Shown one piece after another: positions 33,356-45,400 of a DNA stretch of 64,000 nt. Within the stretch, counting starts at the first letter, position 1. Each line of letters starts with the position of its first letter. The stretch spans positions 10,044,001 through 10,108,000 of the forward strand of contig OY992835.1 of NCBI GenBank assembly GCA_963921425.1, written 5' to 3'. The position numbers were made by a program, and so were the translations under genes. The DNA is from Dryas octopetala (lineage: Eukaryota > Streptophyta > Magnoliopsida > Rosales > Rosaceae). The notes beneath the pieces are model-generated. The model was not told the origin of the DNA, searched no databases, and worked only from the letters and a program-made list of their open reading frames with translations.

Positions 33356-34614
33356 GGCCCCTTCTGGGAAAGGGGAGGGGCCGGCGGTGGTAGGGTTGCT
33401 GCTAGATGGTGGGTGGGTGGGGAGCGTTGTTTGCTGGTACGTTTTTCATTTTTCATTTTTTTTAAATTTGATTTGAGGTCAAAATGAAAGATTTTGAAAA
33501 AAATAATATTGAGTATTTGGTAGGTATGAAAGAATTCCCCTCAAACAAATCAGAAACCTTGATAGAAATGGCTTGACATTTTCTAACATCTTGCTAATCT
33601 GTAATTTATAAGACAATGACAAGTTAGGGACACACATACTTGATGATGATGTGCAGGGTTTAAATTTACAACCAATTAATCATTTTAAAACAAAGACCTA
33701 AGTAGGTCGAAGCCTAGGATGGGATAAAAAGTGTGGAGACACCAAGTCTGGAATTAAATGGGCATAAAAATTTCTAACATCTTCCAATTAAGGATCTGTA
33801 ATTTGTATGAGAATGACAAGGGACATAGTACATACCTCCTTCTGATTTAGTGTTTGTATAACATATGGTTGAATAGGGCTGGTCTTTGCAAAAGCAAAGG
33901 AATTCACCACCATTACTAGTGTCAATCCCACACTTTCCTCCTGAATCCTCACAACTGTTGCATTGAGTCCATTGACCATTATTAATCTGCAACCCCAATT
34001 CAAAACCCCTATTTATCTCAACAGTGATATTTTGAATTTCCTGTAAAATAGTAAATCGGAACCGGAACCTGCACCTCAGTTGTACATCCCTCAGAATTTC
34101 CAATTGTTGAATTTCCTGTAAAATAGTAAACACTGGCGTTGGCTGTACCGCCTGTCGTGCAAGGCTGCTGACTCGGAATCCCAGGAGAGATATTGCAGCC
34201 GTAGTAAAAGGTCACGCTGCTATTCCCAGAAGTGGGATAACGAAACAGAGAGGGGTCGAGGGTGGTGTTCTGTAAACTCGGGGGGCAGATAGTACCCCAG
34301 TAATCCTGTCTAGCAACTTTTACAGTCGGAGGACTAGTAGAATTCATTTCAAGGATTCTGAGCTCGATATCGATGCTGGTGATCACTAGGGTGTTGTTTT
34401 TGCATTGGACCACGAATGCAGGTTCACCACAGTAATCGGGTCGGTTTACTCCCCAAAAGGGGTACGTGATGTTTGTGTTGCCCCCGCAGTTAATGGGTTG
34501 GCTGCAGTTTCCATATTGTGGATCATCTGCACATAGAGATAGCTCGAAGTTGATTGAAATGAAGGAAGTGATCAAAAGGAAAGGAATCAGAAACTGAAGC
34601 AGAGGAGAATCCAT
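32024..34614 (-). pseudogene. LRK10L-type receptor-like kinase, copy 1 (frame-broken)
   Basis: Plasma-membrane receptor kinase of the LEAF RUST 10-like family. Exons: 33836-34614 (signal peptide MDSPLLQFLIPFLLITSF, GUB_WAK galacturonan-binding region with NCSQPINCGG and TYPFWG, then WAK_assoc region with SCEDSGGKCGID), 33236-33265 (start of TM segment) and 32024-33124 (TM rest, juxtamembrane, kinase). Kinase motifs: [43 protein letters not shown]. Compared with copy 2 it has a 4-base insertion (TAGC/CTAG) at about 32822-32825 before FINEVASIG, and two 5-base deletions near 32117 and 32083 that change the C-terminus. A 24-bp direct repeat (34032-34055 and 34107-34130) precedes another frame change in the ectodomain. 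Probably a pseudogene. A Copia element sits about 120 bp upstream of the start. Confidence 0.85.
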
Positions 34615-34731
34615 GTTTTAGATGAGAAGCACGGAGTGAGGGGCAGAGAAATTCAAGTACTTACAAGTTACAACCACAGGATTATTGTGATTAGGAAAGA
34701 GATAGTTATAGAGGAATACTGGATAACTGGG

Positions 34732-34919
34732 TGTTGTAAAATATGTAGAGATTAGGGATTGTGGAAAAGAGGAGGCAGAGAGAAATATATCAGTCGTCAT
34801 CTTATTCATCTTATAAATATCCTTATATAGAGGTAGGGTTTACTAGGTTTTCTATATTTACTAGTATGCCCCTACAACTAATTACAGGAATAGCCACACA
34901 TAATAATATATTTACAACA
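34732..34919 (-). repeat. 3' LTR of Copia-2
   Basis: 188 bp, near-identical to 41439-41626. Confidence 0.9.
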
Positions 34920-34949
34920 CTCCCCCTTGGATATTCCATGTCATTAGTG

Positions 34950-35365
34950 TTGTCTCTGCTATGCGCTTCTAAGTTGCCTCGTTAAAACCTTGCCAAGTAA
35001 TAAAAACCCTGTGGGAACAAAAACAACCTTGGTCGAAGGAAAAAGAGTACAACGCGCGTGAGTGTGGAGTAGTCGCATCAGAACCTCGAAAGTAGGTGAA
35101 GTCATATCTTCTTGATCATAAGCAGATAGTATGTCAATGGGAGCGGGGTGCATTAGAGTTGCTACACCAAAACCTTGCCCGGTAAACCCAATGGGAAAAA
35201 CCCGTGGTCGAAGGGAAAAGATGAGCAAATGCATATATATCAGATCAACACATCTTCAAGATGTAGTATGAGTAGGGTGACCATGCCAAGATGTGCCTCA
35301 TTAAAACCTTGCCAGGTAACAAAACCCAATGGGACAAAATAACCCTGGACGAAGGACAAAAGAGT
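34950..35365 (-). repeat. Three imperfect repeats between RNase H and 3' LTR of Copia-2
   Basis: AAAACCTTGCC.GGTAA ... CAATGGGA ... TGGTCGAAGG.AAAAGA occurs near 34985, 35168 and 35305, spaced about 135-185 bp. Non-coding. Comparable repeats before the 3' LTR occur in some plant Copia lineages. Confidence 0.75.
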
Positions 35366-38300
35366 ACACGATGGTCAAGCGAGTATGCTTCGGGATACTC
35401 CCCCTGATGTCGACTGCCCCTGAAGACTACATACTAGGTAAATCAACCAATCTACGCAACCCAATACCTCGAACATGCATCAAGAACGTGGACTTTGGCA
35501 GTGACTTGGTGAAGAGATCTGCATGGTTGTCTTGAGATCGGATCTGCTTGACTTCAATCATCTGATGCTCTTGTTGCTATTGATCGAAGAAGAACTTCGG
35601 TACAATATGCTTGGTGTTGTCTCCTTTGATGAAATCCGTCTTCATCTGCTGGATGCAAGAGGCATTATCCTCATAGATAATCGTTGTTCATCAGTGGTGG
35701 AATTCAGCCCACACGTAGTTCGAACATGCTTGGAAACTGCTCTTAGCCATATACATTCACGAACTGCTTCGTGAAGGGCTAGAATCTCAGCATGATTCGA
35801 AGAGGTAGCAACAAAGGTCTGTTTCGTAGACCTCCAAGATATTGTTGTATTCTCAATGGTAAAAACATAACCAGTTTGAAAACGCGCCTTATGCGGGTCT
35901 GATAGATACCCTGCGTCAGCATATCCAAAAGGCGGGCATCATTCCGAGGATCGAGGGGGTTCGATTCATTCCTTGATGCGTAGCTAGGGATATAATAAGC
36001 CCATATCCGTCGTACCTCTAAGGTGGCGGAAAATGTCTTTTATGCCATTTCAGTGGCGGCGTGTTGGCGCAGAGCTACATCTAGCTAACAAGTTCACAGC
36101 GAATGATATGTCCGGTCTAGTACATTGAGACAAGTACAATAATGCGCCTATTGTACTTAGATATGGGACTTCTGGTGCCAATATCTCTTCGTTATCATCT
36201 ACTGGATGAAACGGATTATTCTTAGGATCTAGACAACGGACGATCATGGGCGTGCTAGAAGGCTTCGCTTTATCCTCATTAAAGCGCCTTAACATCTTCT
36301 GGATGTAATTTGATTGATGGACCAAAATTCCATCTGCACGGTGCTCGAGCTCCAGGCCGAGACAGAAGTTCGTTCTCCCAAGATCTTTCATCTCGAATTC
36401 CAACTTCAGGTGTTTAGTTGTTTACTTGATCTCTTCAAGAGTACCAATTAGATTCATGTCATCGACATAAACAACTACAATAGCAAAGCCGGAACTTGTT
36501 CTTAATAAACACGCAAGGGTATAGAACATTATTCACATATCCCATCCCGATCAAATACTCACTTAGACGGTTATACCACCTCCGTCCAGATTGTTTCAAT
36601 CCATAAAGTGAACGCCTCAAACTAATGGAGAGCGTGTTCCGTGGTCTAGAACTATTTGCATCGGGTGTCTTAAGTCCTTTGGGAACTTTCATATATATCT
36701 CTGTATCAAGATCCCCATAGAGATAAGCAGTGACCACATCCATAAGCTGCATACTCAGTTTTTCAGAAACTACCAAACTGATAAGGTAGTGGAACGTTAT
36801 GACGTCCATTACGGGGGAATACTCTTCCTCGTAATCAATCCCAGGGCGTTGAGAAAATCCTTGCGCCACTAGACGAGCCTTGTATCTCACAATCTCGTTT
36901 TTCTCATTACGCTTCCTTACAAATACCCATTTAAATTCTACAGGTTTAACATGGGGAAGGTGTAGGAACGACAGGCCCAAACACCTTTCTCTTTGTCAAG
37001 GAATCTAATTCGACCTGGATTGCTTCTTTCCATTTTGGCCAGTCGTCTCGACGTTGACATTCATCAACGGAGTGAGGTTCGATGTCATCGCTAGTTATGA
37101 TTTCAGTAGCTACCGCGAATACAAATATATCATCGATGATAATCTCGTTTCGATTCCAGAGCTCACTTAAGCATGCATAATTTATAGAGATCTCTATGTT
37201 CTCGAGAGTGGGTTCTAACGTTGGAGCGTCCCCCAACGTCGTCTCTTCTGGGACGGACCCATAATCCGAAACTATTTCGTGAGATGGATCGATTGAGATC
37301 GCGATGTCAAGGGGACTCATTTGTGCCAAATGTATCCTCTTCCGGGGATAAGAGTCCATCGAACCTAGTGGTCAACCTCACTTCTGGGCAGGGACATATG
37401 ACTGGTTAGCCACTATTGTTGTACCTCGTCCATCTGGGACGACACGTCCTCCTAGGACGACACGTCCTTCGGGGACGGATATCTTTGCAGGCACATTTGC
37501 AGCAGGTATATGTGATCTCGTCACTTTAGCTAGATCAGAGAATGCGTCTGGCATATTATGAGTTATACTCTGTAGATCTAGAATTCTCCGCACTTCACTA
37601 TCACATTGTGCGGTTCGGGGATCGAGATGAGACATAGTGGGGACATTCCACGTCAATTCACGTCGTTCTTCAGGAAAGGTGACGTTCATATCTCCCCCTA
37701 ACGGCGGGAAGACTGTCTCATCAAAGTGACAATCCGCAAATCTAGCGGTAAAGAGATCGTCTATCAAGGGCTCTAAAAAGCGTATAATGGATGGGGATTC
37801 ATAATCGACATATATGCCCATCGTTCGTTGAGGACCCATTTTGGTACGTTGTAGCGGCGCAACTGGCACGTAAACTGCATACCCAAATACGCGTAAGTAC
37901 GAAACGTCAGGTTCGTACCCAGTCACCAGCTGTAACGCGGAGTAAGGTTGGGTAGCAGTGGGCCTCAACCGGACCAACATGGCTGCATGCAAGATTGCAT
38001 AGCCCCACGCAGAAATTGGAAGCTTGGTGCGCATAACCAAGGTTCGTGCGATCATTTGTAATCTTTTAATGAACGCTTCTGCGAGACCATTCTGGGTGTG
38101 AACATGGGGAACTCGATGTTCAACATTAATCCCTAGGGGCATGCAATAATCATCGAAAGTTTTCGATGTAAACTCTCCGGCATTATCAAATCTTCTGGAC
38201 TTTATAGGATAATCCGTGTGGTGAGCCTTCTGGGCGAGAAGTTTAGCAAAAGCATCGTTTCTTGTGGACAATAGTGTAACATGTGATCACTTTGTCGATG

Positions 38301-39206
38301 CATCAACCAAAATCATAAAATATTTAAATGGTCCGCATGGTGGTTGGATAGGTCCACAAATATTCCCTTGTATCCTTTGCAGGAAAAGGATGGAGTCTTT
38401 ACTAGTCTTTGCATATAATGGTCTAGTATTCAACTTTCTAAGCGAGCAAGTTTGGCATAGTGTGTCACTAAACACAAGATCCTTATTAGTAAGGGGATGC
38501 CCGTGTGATGAATTGAGGATACGGCGCATCATACATTGACCTGGGTATCCCAACCGGTCATGCCATAGAAAGAAACTGCTCGAATTGGTTAACTTCTGGT
38601 TAACTATGTGATTTGCCTCAATCGATCTAATGGTGGTCATATAGAGACCGCTCGATAGACATTTCAATTTCTCCAATGTACGCTTCTGGCCATACAAATT
38701 GGAGGTTATGCAAAGATATTCCACTCCATTTTCCTCAGTGGTTTCAACGTGATAACCGTTGGCTCGAATATCCTTATAACGCAACAACGTTCTTCTGGAA
38801 CTTGGAGAATATAAGGCCTCATTAATGGTAATTCAGTACCATTGGACAACATAAAAATGGGCTTTTCCATGGCCCTCTATCAGGTTGGATTGGCCTGATA
38901 TGGTTGTCACAGAGGTATGAGTAAGCAATAAGTTTGAAAAATACTTCCGATCTTGAAGTATGGTGTGCGTAGTAGCACTGTCTGCCAGACAACAAACTTC
39001 CCCACTAAACATGCTTATTCATAAATTTAATTCAATAGATCACATGTATGAAAATAACTTAATTGAATTAAATAATATTCGAGCATAACCAAATTTCCAA
39101 AACAAATAATCCAAATCATAAATCACCAAAATAATCTGAATAAGAAAAACATTATTCAGAAAATAAATACGGCACAAGCGCCGATCATATCCATGTCATC
39201 GAGTTT

Positions 39207-40232
39207 CTAGTCCTCGAAGTGTCCAGTAGCAGTCTGGAAATCAGTGACCTCTAAGGTGGTATCCATAGGAAATGATCCCTCAACGAGATTGGTCTCTCGA
39301 GTTCCGCGACTGGCGTGATACTCATTTACAGCTTCCGCTGATGCACGGCAGGTGCGGGACCAGTGATCAGTTCCTCCACATCGGTAACAGAGATCATTCT
39401 GATTCTGATTCTGGTGGCGACGGGCTGGACCAGTGTTCCTCTCATTTCGAGTTCTTAGGGCCGAGGGACCGTGGTTTCTACCACGTGGGCCATGGCCACA
39501 TTGGCCTCCGTCATACAGGCCATTCCTCTGAGAACCTTTCCTTCCATATCTCGGGCGGTCAGACTTTGTGCCCTTTCCATGACCTCGGTATCCTCTTTCG
39601 CGGTTTGAATCGCGATAAGTAACAGCGTTTGCTTCAGGCAATGGTGCTGCTTTAGTACCGACAGGTCGGGCTTGATCATTTCTCATTAATAAGTTGTTGT
39701 TCTTTTCGGCGAGCAACAGAGTGGTGATCAATGCCGAGAACTTGGTAAAATTCCTCTCCCTGTATTGTTGCTGCAGGACCAAACAGGAGGCAGGGAAGGT
39801 GGAGAAAGTCTTCTCCAATAGGTCAGCTTCGGTGAGCTCCTCCCCACAAAATTTGAGGAGCGACCGGATCCGGTAGATCTCCGAATTATACTCATTCACG
39901 GATTTGAAATCCTGGAAACGAATGTTCTGCCAATCATGTCTTGCTTCAAGCAAGAAAATGGTCTTTTGATGGTCAAACCGCTCTTCCAGAGCAACCCAAA
40001 GAGCTCGTGGATCCTCTTCAGCGAGGTACTCAACTTGGAGTGCTTCCTCCATATGCTTCCTAATGAAGATCATGGCACTTGCCTTAAGAGATTCTGCGAC
40101 AACATTGTCTGCATTGATTGTCGATCTCATCTTCTTGGCAGTCAAATGAAGCTTAACATCTTGAGTCCACTTTAGATAGTTTCTTCCGGAAACTTCCAAA
40201 GCGACGAAATCAAGCTTGTTGAGATTTGACAT
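39207..40232 (-). CDS. gag-like open frame of Copia-2
   Basis: 341 residues from ATG 40232: FVALEVSGRNYLKWTQDVK at the N-terminus, gag helical core (EARHDWQNIRFQDF, NEYNSEIYRI), basic RG-rich linker, and a CCHC knuckle CYRCGGTDHWSRTC at about residue 285. This is typical of UBN2/Copia gag. It belongs to the retrotransposon, not to the host. Confidence 0.8.
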   Translation of the reverse strand: MSNLNKLDFVALEVSGRNYLKWTQDVKLHLTAKKMRSTINADNVVAESLKASAMIFIRKHMEEALQVEYLAEEDPRALWVALEERFDHQKTIFLLEARHDWQNIRFQDFKSVNEYNSEIYRIRSLLKFCGEELTEADLLEKTFSTFPASCLVLQQQYRERNFTKFSALITTLLLAEKNNNLLMRNDQARPVGTKAAPLPEANAVTYRDSNRERGYRGHGKGTKSDRPRYGRKGSQRNGLYDGGQCGHGPRGRNHGPSALRTRNERNTGPARRHQNQNQNDLCYRCGGTDHWSRTCRASAEAVNEYHASRGTRETNLVEGSFPMDTTLEVTDFQTATGHFED

Positions 40233-40604
40233 TCTTTGGTTGAAAGGAACAAATAATCATAATTAGTGCTTCGGGCAATAATATCCATAAACAATAAATA
40301 AGAACTTCAAGTTCTATAACATGGTATAGACATGTAAAATCTACTGGTTTTATCATGTATGGTGAAATTATAAAGGAAACTTCAAGTTCCTTATATGGCA
40401 TTATTGAAGCTACAGGTTCAATATTTATGTATGAACTACTGGTTCATTAATTACCTGCAATTTCTACACATATATTCTAGTGCAAAAATTTAAACAAGTA
40501 AAATATTCATATACCCAAGTAGAACAGAAAAATATCACAAAATTATTTGAATAAAAGTTTCTAGCATTTAGGGTATATATATTAAATGGTTTGCATACTA
40601 ACAA

Positions 40605-40690
40605 TAAACTATCAGCAGCACAGTGGTAAAGGTGCACTCTTGGTACCCAAGAGGTCCTGGGTTCAAACCACAAGTATGACAAGAATTAAC
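40605..40690 (+). repeat. tRNA-like promoter segment (SINE head?) inside Copia-2 leader
   Basis: CAGTGGTAAAGGTGCAC (A-box-like, 40624-40635) and GGTTCAAACC (B-box, 40660-40669) are about 25 bases apart, as in tRNA-derived SINE heads. The strand is opposite to the retrotransposon. No clear SINE tail is visible. Confidence 0.5.
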
Positions 40691-40719
40691 ATCTCCTTTT
40701 TACAAAGTTTCAGGAGGCT

Positions 40720-41165
40720 CACCATGTGTCAGCGTGGGAGTGGCAGCGATTTGGCGCTGACGTGGCAGCGGCTTGGCTGCCTGCGTGGGAGACACGTGGC
40801 AGCTGACGTGGCGGGCCTGGGCTGCCTGCGTGGCGTCCACGTGGCAGCAGTTGAGAGGTAGGCCTTGGGCCTGTTGGGCTGGCTGCGTGGGCCTGGTGCA
40901 TGGGCCTGGGCTGGCGCCTTGGGCCTGGGCTACTGGCCTGGGCTGCATGGGCCTGCTGGCCTGCATGGCTGCTGCGCTGGGCTACCAACAACACGCGAGG
41001 ATGCGCTGGCAGCAAGGCTGGCTGCTGCTGTTGGCAGCGAGGGGCTGCAAGGCGCGGGGCTGCTGCGCGCGCGAGGGGGCTCTCCTGCAAGCTGGCACTG
41101 CTGCTGGCAGTGAGGAGACGCTGCTGCTGGCAGCGCAAGGCAGCGCGGGGCTGCTACTCGGGGTG
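40720..41165. repeat. GC-rich low-complexity block in Copia-2 leader
   Basis: About 450 bp of GGCCTGGGCT / GCGTGGCAGC-type repeats, open in several frames on both strands through composition. It contrasts sharply with AT-rich surroundings. No gene claimed. Confidence 0.7.
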
Positions 41166-41438
41166 GTTTCCGATCACCCAAAAATTCTTCCTTTTTTTTT
41201 TATTTATTATTATTTAATCATTCAATTCAAGGAAGCATGTATAAAATATATAAACCCAAATAAATCAATCACATAAATTTAGGGTTCATGCTTCATGGGG
41301 ATTTTTCAATCAATCAAGGTTAAATAATCATGAACATAAAATTATTTTATAAAACCTACTTGGTTGAAGAACAAATTGAATGATGATCCTCTTTCGTTTA
41401 GCGATCCACAATCCAAAGAGCTTCTCGTGCTGATAACG

Positions 41439-41626
41439 TGTTGTAAAATATGTAGAGATTAGGGATTGTGGAAAAGAGGAGGCAGAGAGAAATATATCAG
41501 TCGTCATCTTATTCATCTTATAAATATCCTTATATAGAGGTAGGGTTTACTAGGTTTTGTATATTTACTAGTATGCCCCAACAACTAATTACAGGAATAG
41601 CCACACATAATAATATATTTACAACA
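41439..41626 (-). repeat. 5' LTR of Copia-2
   Basis: 188 bp. On the minus strand it is followed by the primer-site-like CGTTATCAGCACGA. Confidence 0.9.
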
Positions 41627-42139
41627 GGTCGTGCATTTTTATTATTTTTTCTTAATTTTAATAAGCAATAAAAAAATTATATCAAAAGTCAGCAGCCTCA
41701 TTTAAACAGCAAATACCTTCAGTTCAGCAGTCCTTGTAATTTGGTATTTCTAATCGTGTCCGGGTTTAGAACTGGGAATTTACTGGTCATATCAAAATTC
41801 AAGCGTAATTTTATTAGATTTATAAGTAGTCTTCTACTCTTCTTTGGGTGGGTTGTATTTTTCTCAAGGCTTGGAATGTACAGTAGGGTACAAAACTTGT
41901 AAAAGAACTGTTCAGTTAAAGGATCACAATTGACTCCGACCACAACAGCAAGACAAATTCTGATCTTAAATGAGAAGTGACCATTATTTGAAGGTAACTG
42001 GATCCTCTGCTGATTTTAATTGATAAGTCAAATGACATCAGTTTGATTTGCGGTTTCAGTTGAGAGTTTTGATTTTGTTATCCGGCCCCTATCATACTCT
42101 CTCTGTTTTGTGGTGTAAGTTTAATTCTCTCTTTTGAAG
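41627..42139. other. Intergenic, nothing seen
   Basis: Original upstream sequence of receptor kinase copy 1, displaced by Copia-2. AT-rich, no ORF of note. Confidence 0.5.
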
Positions 42140-42460
42140 TATGCTTAAAAGAGTAGGACTACTTAACTTCAAACTTTACTTTGCCTTCTCTTTGAATCCA
42201 CCCAAAAATATCAACCATTGGGTACAACTATATTCTATAGGGTTTTTTGTGTAATGTTTGAATTTTGTTTAGAGTTGAAGTCCTTAAGGCTAAACCCTAA
42301 ATCCTAAGTGTTAAACCCTTACAAAGTTGGTGGTAAAGAAATTTCGCATGCCAACTGGATTTTTGGCCCAAACTAATAGTGATTCGTTTGTTTGTGTCTA
42401 AAACTGAAGGGGGCGGATCCGTGACATCATGTTTTTTACACAAGTTTTTACACAATTTCT
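42140..42460. repeat. Duplicated segment, left part of the pair with 31278 onward
   Basis: Aligns with 31278-31510; about 90 bp near 42200-42290 are not in the partner. The alignment stops at the MULE and resumes at 46474. Confidence 0.75.
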
Positions 42461-45400
42461 GGAGAGCGGATTCCTTACCAGGCTTTTTGGTACCAGACTG
42501 GTACCCAACTTTGTATCTTAGCCCTTCAATCAATCTAATGGTTTTATAATGCACCATAGGAGTAATGATGTCCCTATTTATTCTCACCCAAATAAAATAA
42601 TATTTTATTTTTTATCTAATTCTTTAAACAATTTTTTTTTTTTGTTGTGTTCCTTAAACAATGTGAACCCAGTCTAATTGGCTTCCCGCGTTTGACAAAA
42701 AAAAAATATTGGCTTCCCGCTTGTTTAGCTCTGGAGCTTCTTCCAGACTTCCACTTCACAAACATTCACTCCATTAGACTATAATTGCTTCCAGTGCCTT
42801 TCATTCGGTTTTCAACTCCCCTCCTATCTTTCCACTCTGAATTAACTCAATCATTCATTGCTGGGTTGCACAACAATTTGTCTTATCTAATCTTTTCAAG
42901 GTATGTCTTAGTTTTTCAATTTGTCTCCAAAAATTCATATTCTGATTTATGTTTTCGTCTTTTGGGGTTTTTTTTTTTTTTTGAATGCTTACTACTTGCT
43001 CTGCTCTTAGACTTGGCATATTGCAGAGTTGAAAATGAGTAATTCAACAGCTACAGACATCAATGATAAAGATGATTTGGGTGATTTAGCTTGTAAACCA
43101 AGATGTGGTATGGAGTTTGATTATGAAGAAATGGCCTACAATTTTTATAATGAATATGGGAGGAAAATGGGGTTTTCCATTAGAAAAGACAACCAAAACA
43201 AAAATAGAAGAACAGGTGAAGTCACTTTAAGAGTTTATCTTTGTTGGAAGGAGGGTTTTCGACCTAAAGCTAAGCAAAATCAGATCATTAAAAATCCAAG
43301 AGCAGAGACAAGGACAGGGTGTGGTGCTCAAATGGTTATCAAGTTGAATAGATATAATGGTAAGTATTTTATACATAGTTTTGTGGAACAACACAACCAT
43401 CCACTTGTGAAACCAGAGTGTGTACATATGCTTCCATCTCACAGGGAAATACATGACTCACAAGCTATTCAAATAGATTTAGCAGAAGAATCTGGGATAT
43501 TTCCTAGTTCTGCATATGAGTTGATGGGAAGACAAGCTGGAGGAAGGGAATCTCTTGGATATACAAAAATAGATCAAAAGCACTATCTTCGATCTAAGAG
43601 GCAAAAAAAAATGGCATATGGTGAAGCTGGCAGCTTGTTGAAATATTTTCAAAATCATACACTAGAAAATCCCTCATTTTATTATGCTATACAATTGGAC
43701 AATGAAGAACAAATAACTAATATATTTTGGGCAGATGCTAGAATGATAATTGACTATGGTCATTTTGGTGATTTTGTTTCATTTGATACAACTTACAAAA
43801 CCAATGAAGCAGGTCGCCCATTTGGTGTGTTTGTAGGATTTAATCATCATCGAGAGATTGCAGTTTTTGGGGCAGCATTGATGTATGATGAATGTGCCGA
43901 TTCATTTATTTGGCTATTTGAAACATTTTTGAAGGCAATGTCCAAGAAGGCTCCAAAAACCATTTTCACAGATGGGAATCCTGCAATGGCGCCGAAAGCT
44001 CTTGCAATTGTTATGACAGACACATACCATAGGCTTTGCACATAGCATATAAAGCATAATGCCATAAAGCATTTAAATTAATTGTTCAAGGGACCCAATG
44101 TGGTTAAGAGCATTATGTCAAAGTTTATGGATGAATATGAAGATGAGGATGAATTTCTAGCTGCTTGGGATGCAATGCTTGAAGACTATAAAGTGCGTCA
44201 TAACCAATGGTTGGAAAGCATCTATAAGTTGAGGGAAAAATGGGCTATGGCATATGTAAAGTGGGCATGGTCAGCAGGAGCAAAAACCACCCAACTGAGT
44301 GAGAGTTTTAATTCTACATTAAAAAAGTATTTGAACTCAAACCATGATGTGCTACAATTTTTCATGCATTTTGACAGGGTGCTTAATGAAAAAAGGTATA
44401 AAGAGTCTCAAGCTGAGTATGAGTTGTGTTGTAAAAATGCACAGGTTAGAGTTCCTGCTATGATGGTAAGACAAGCAGGTAATATTTATACCAAAACAAT
44501 ATTTGAGGATTTCCAACAGCAGTATGGGGACTCTATTGATTTACGAATAAAAAAAATTGATTATCATGATGAAAATATTGTGTATACAGTTGTTGCACCT
44601 TATGGTGACTTTAGAGAAAGACAAGTAAGGAGGAAAAAAGATTCAGACAACATATCTTGCAGCTGTAGATTATTTGAGATGAAAGGTATTTTGTGAAACC
44701 ACACCATTAAAGTCCTTCGGGAAGCCATGGACATGCTAGAGATTCCTAGTCAATATATTCTTAAAAGGTGGACACAAAAAGCAAGAGCCCAAAGTGTACA
44801 AGACATGCATGGGAGGGACATTCAAGCCGATGCTAACTTGCAACAGACTTCCCGATATAGGTCTTTGTGCCACACATTTACAAGGATATCATCTAGGGCT
44901 TCAGAAAATGAAGATGCTTATAGTTTGGCCCTTGACTATGCAAAAAATTTGAGCAAAATGATTGAAGACATGCTAAGTTTAAAAATTGATGGTCAAGTGC
45001 AAGATAAGAATGAAGACCCTGCTCCCATTACTAATATAGATTGTGCTAATGGTTATAGTGCTCATTGCTCGGATAATGTAAATGTTGTCCAAGCAAAAGG
45101 ATTAAAGAAAAGAGAGACTTCTCGAAGAAGAAGACGATTTAAAAGTTTTTTGGAGAAAGCTTTAGCAAAGAAGAAACGAACATCAAGCTCTCTTTTGTCA
45201 AAGGTAAAAGTTATTTACAATTGAATAATATATAATGACATGGAGATTTTTACAATTGAATCTAACTATGTTCATTATGCTATACAGGAATCACAAAATT
45301 GTAAGGAAGCAAGTGCAACAGAAAATTATATTGCTGCTCCTCCATTACCTTCTAAATCTTCTCAGGTAAAGTTTAATTATATTATCTTAAAAATTTATCA

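Larger units (their letters stand above)
34732..41626 (-). mobile_element. Copia-2, Ty1/Copia LTR retrotransposon with both LTRs (young fossil)
   Basis: The LTRs (188 bp; TGTTGTAAAATATG ... TTTACAACA) lie at 34732-34919 (3') and 41439-41626 (5'). Primer-site-like CGTTATCAGCACGA (minus strand) follows the 5' LTR and a purine tract (CCAAGGGGGAG) precedes the 3' LTR. Minus-strand order: gag with CCHC zinc knuckle (CYRCGGTDHWSRTC; 39207-40232), GAG-pre-integrase (near 38620), integrase (37.4-38.3 kb), reverse transcriptase (36.4-37.0 kb) and RNase H (from 36.4 kb down), so Copia order. Coding is broken, about half a dozen breaks. The LTRs differ at only two positions, suggesting insertion within roughly the last million years at usual plant rates. 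Flanks (CTGGG, GGTCG) show no clean duplication. Inserted upstream of receptor kinase copy 1. Confidence 0.9.

Noticed and set aside
40605-40690. tRNA gene
   Set aside because: A- and B-box-like motifs are present, but the sequence does not fold into a convincing cloverleaf by eye; kept only as a tRNA-like segment.
40700-41276. Several overlapping frames on both strands, up to 167 codons
   Set aside because: Composition effect of the GC-rich block inside the Copia-2 leader.
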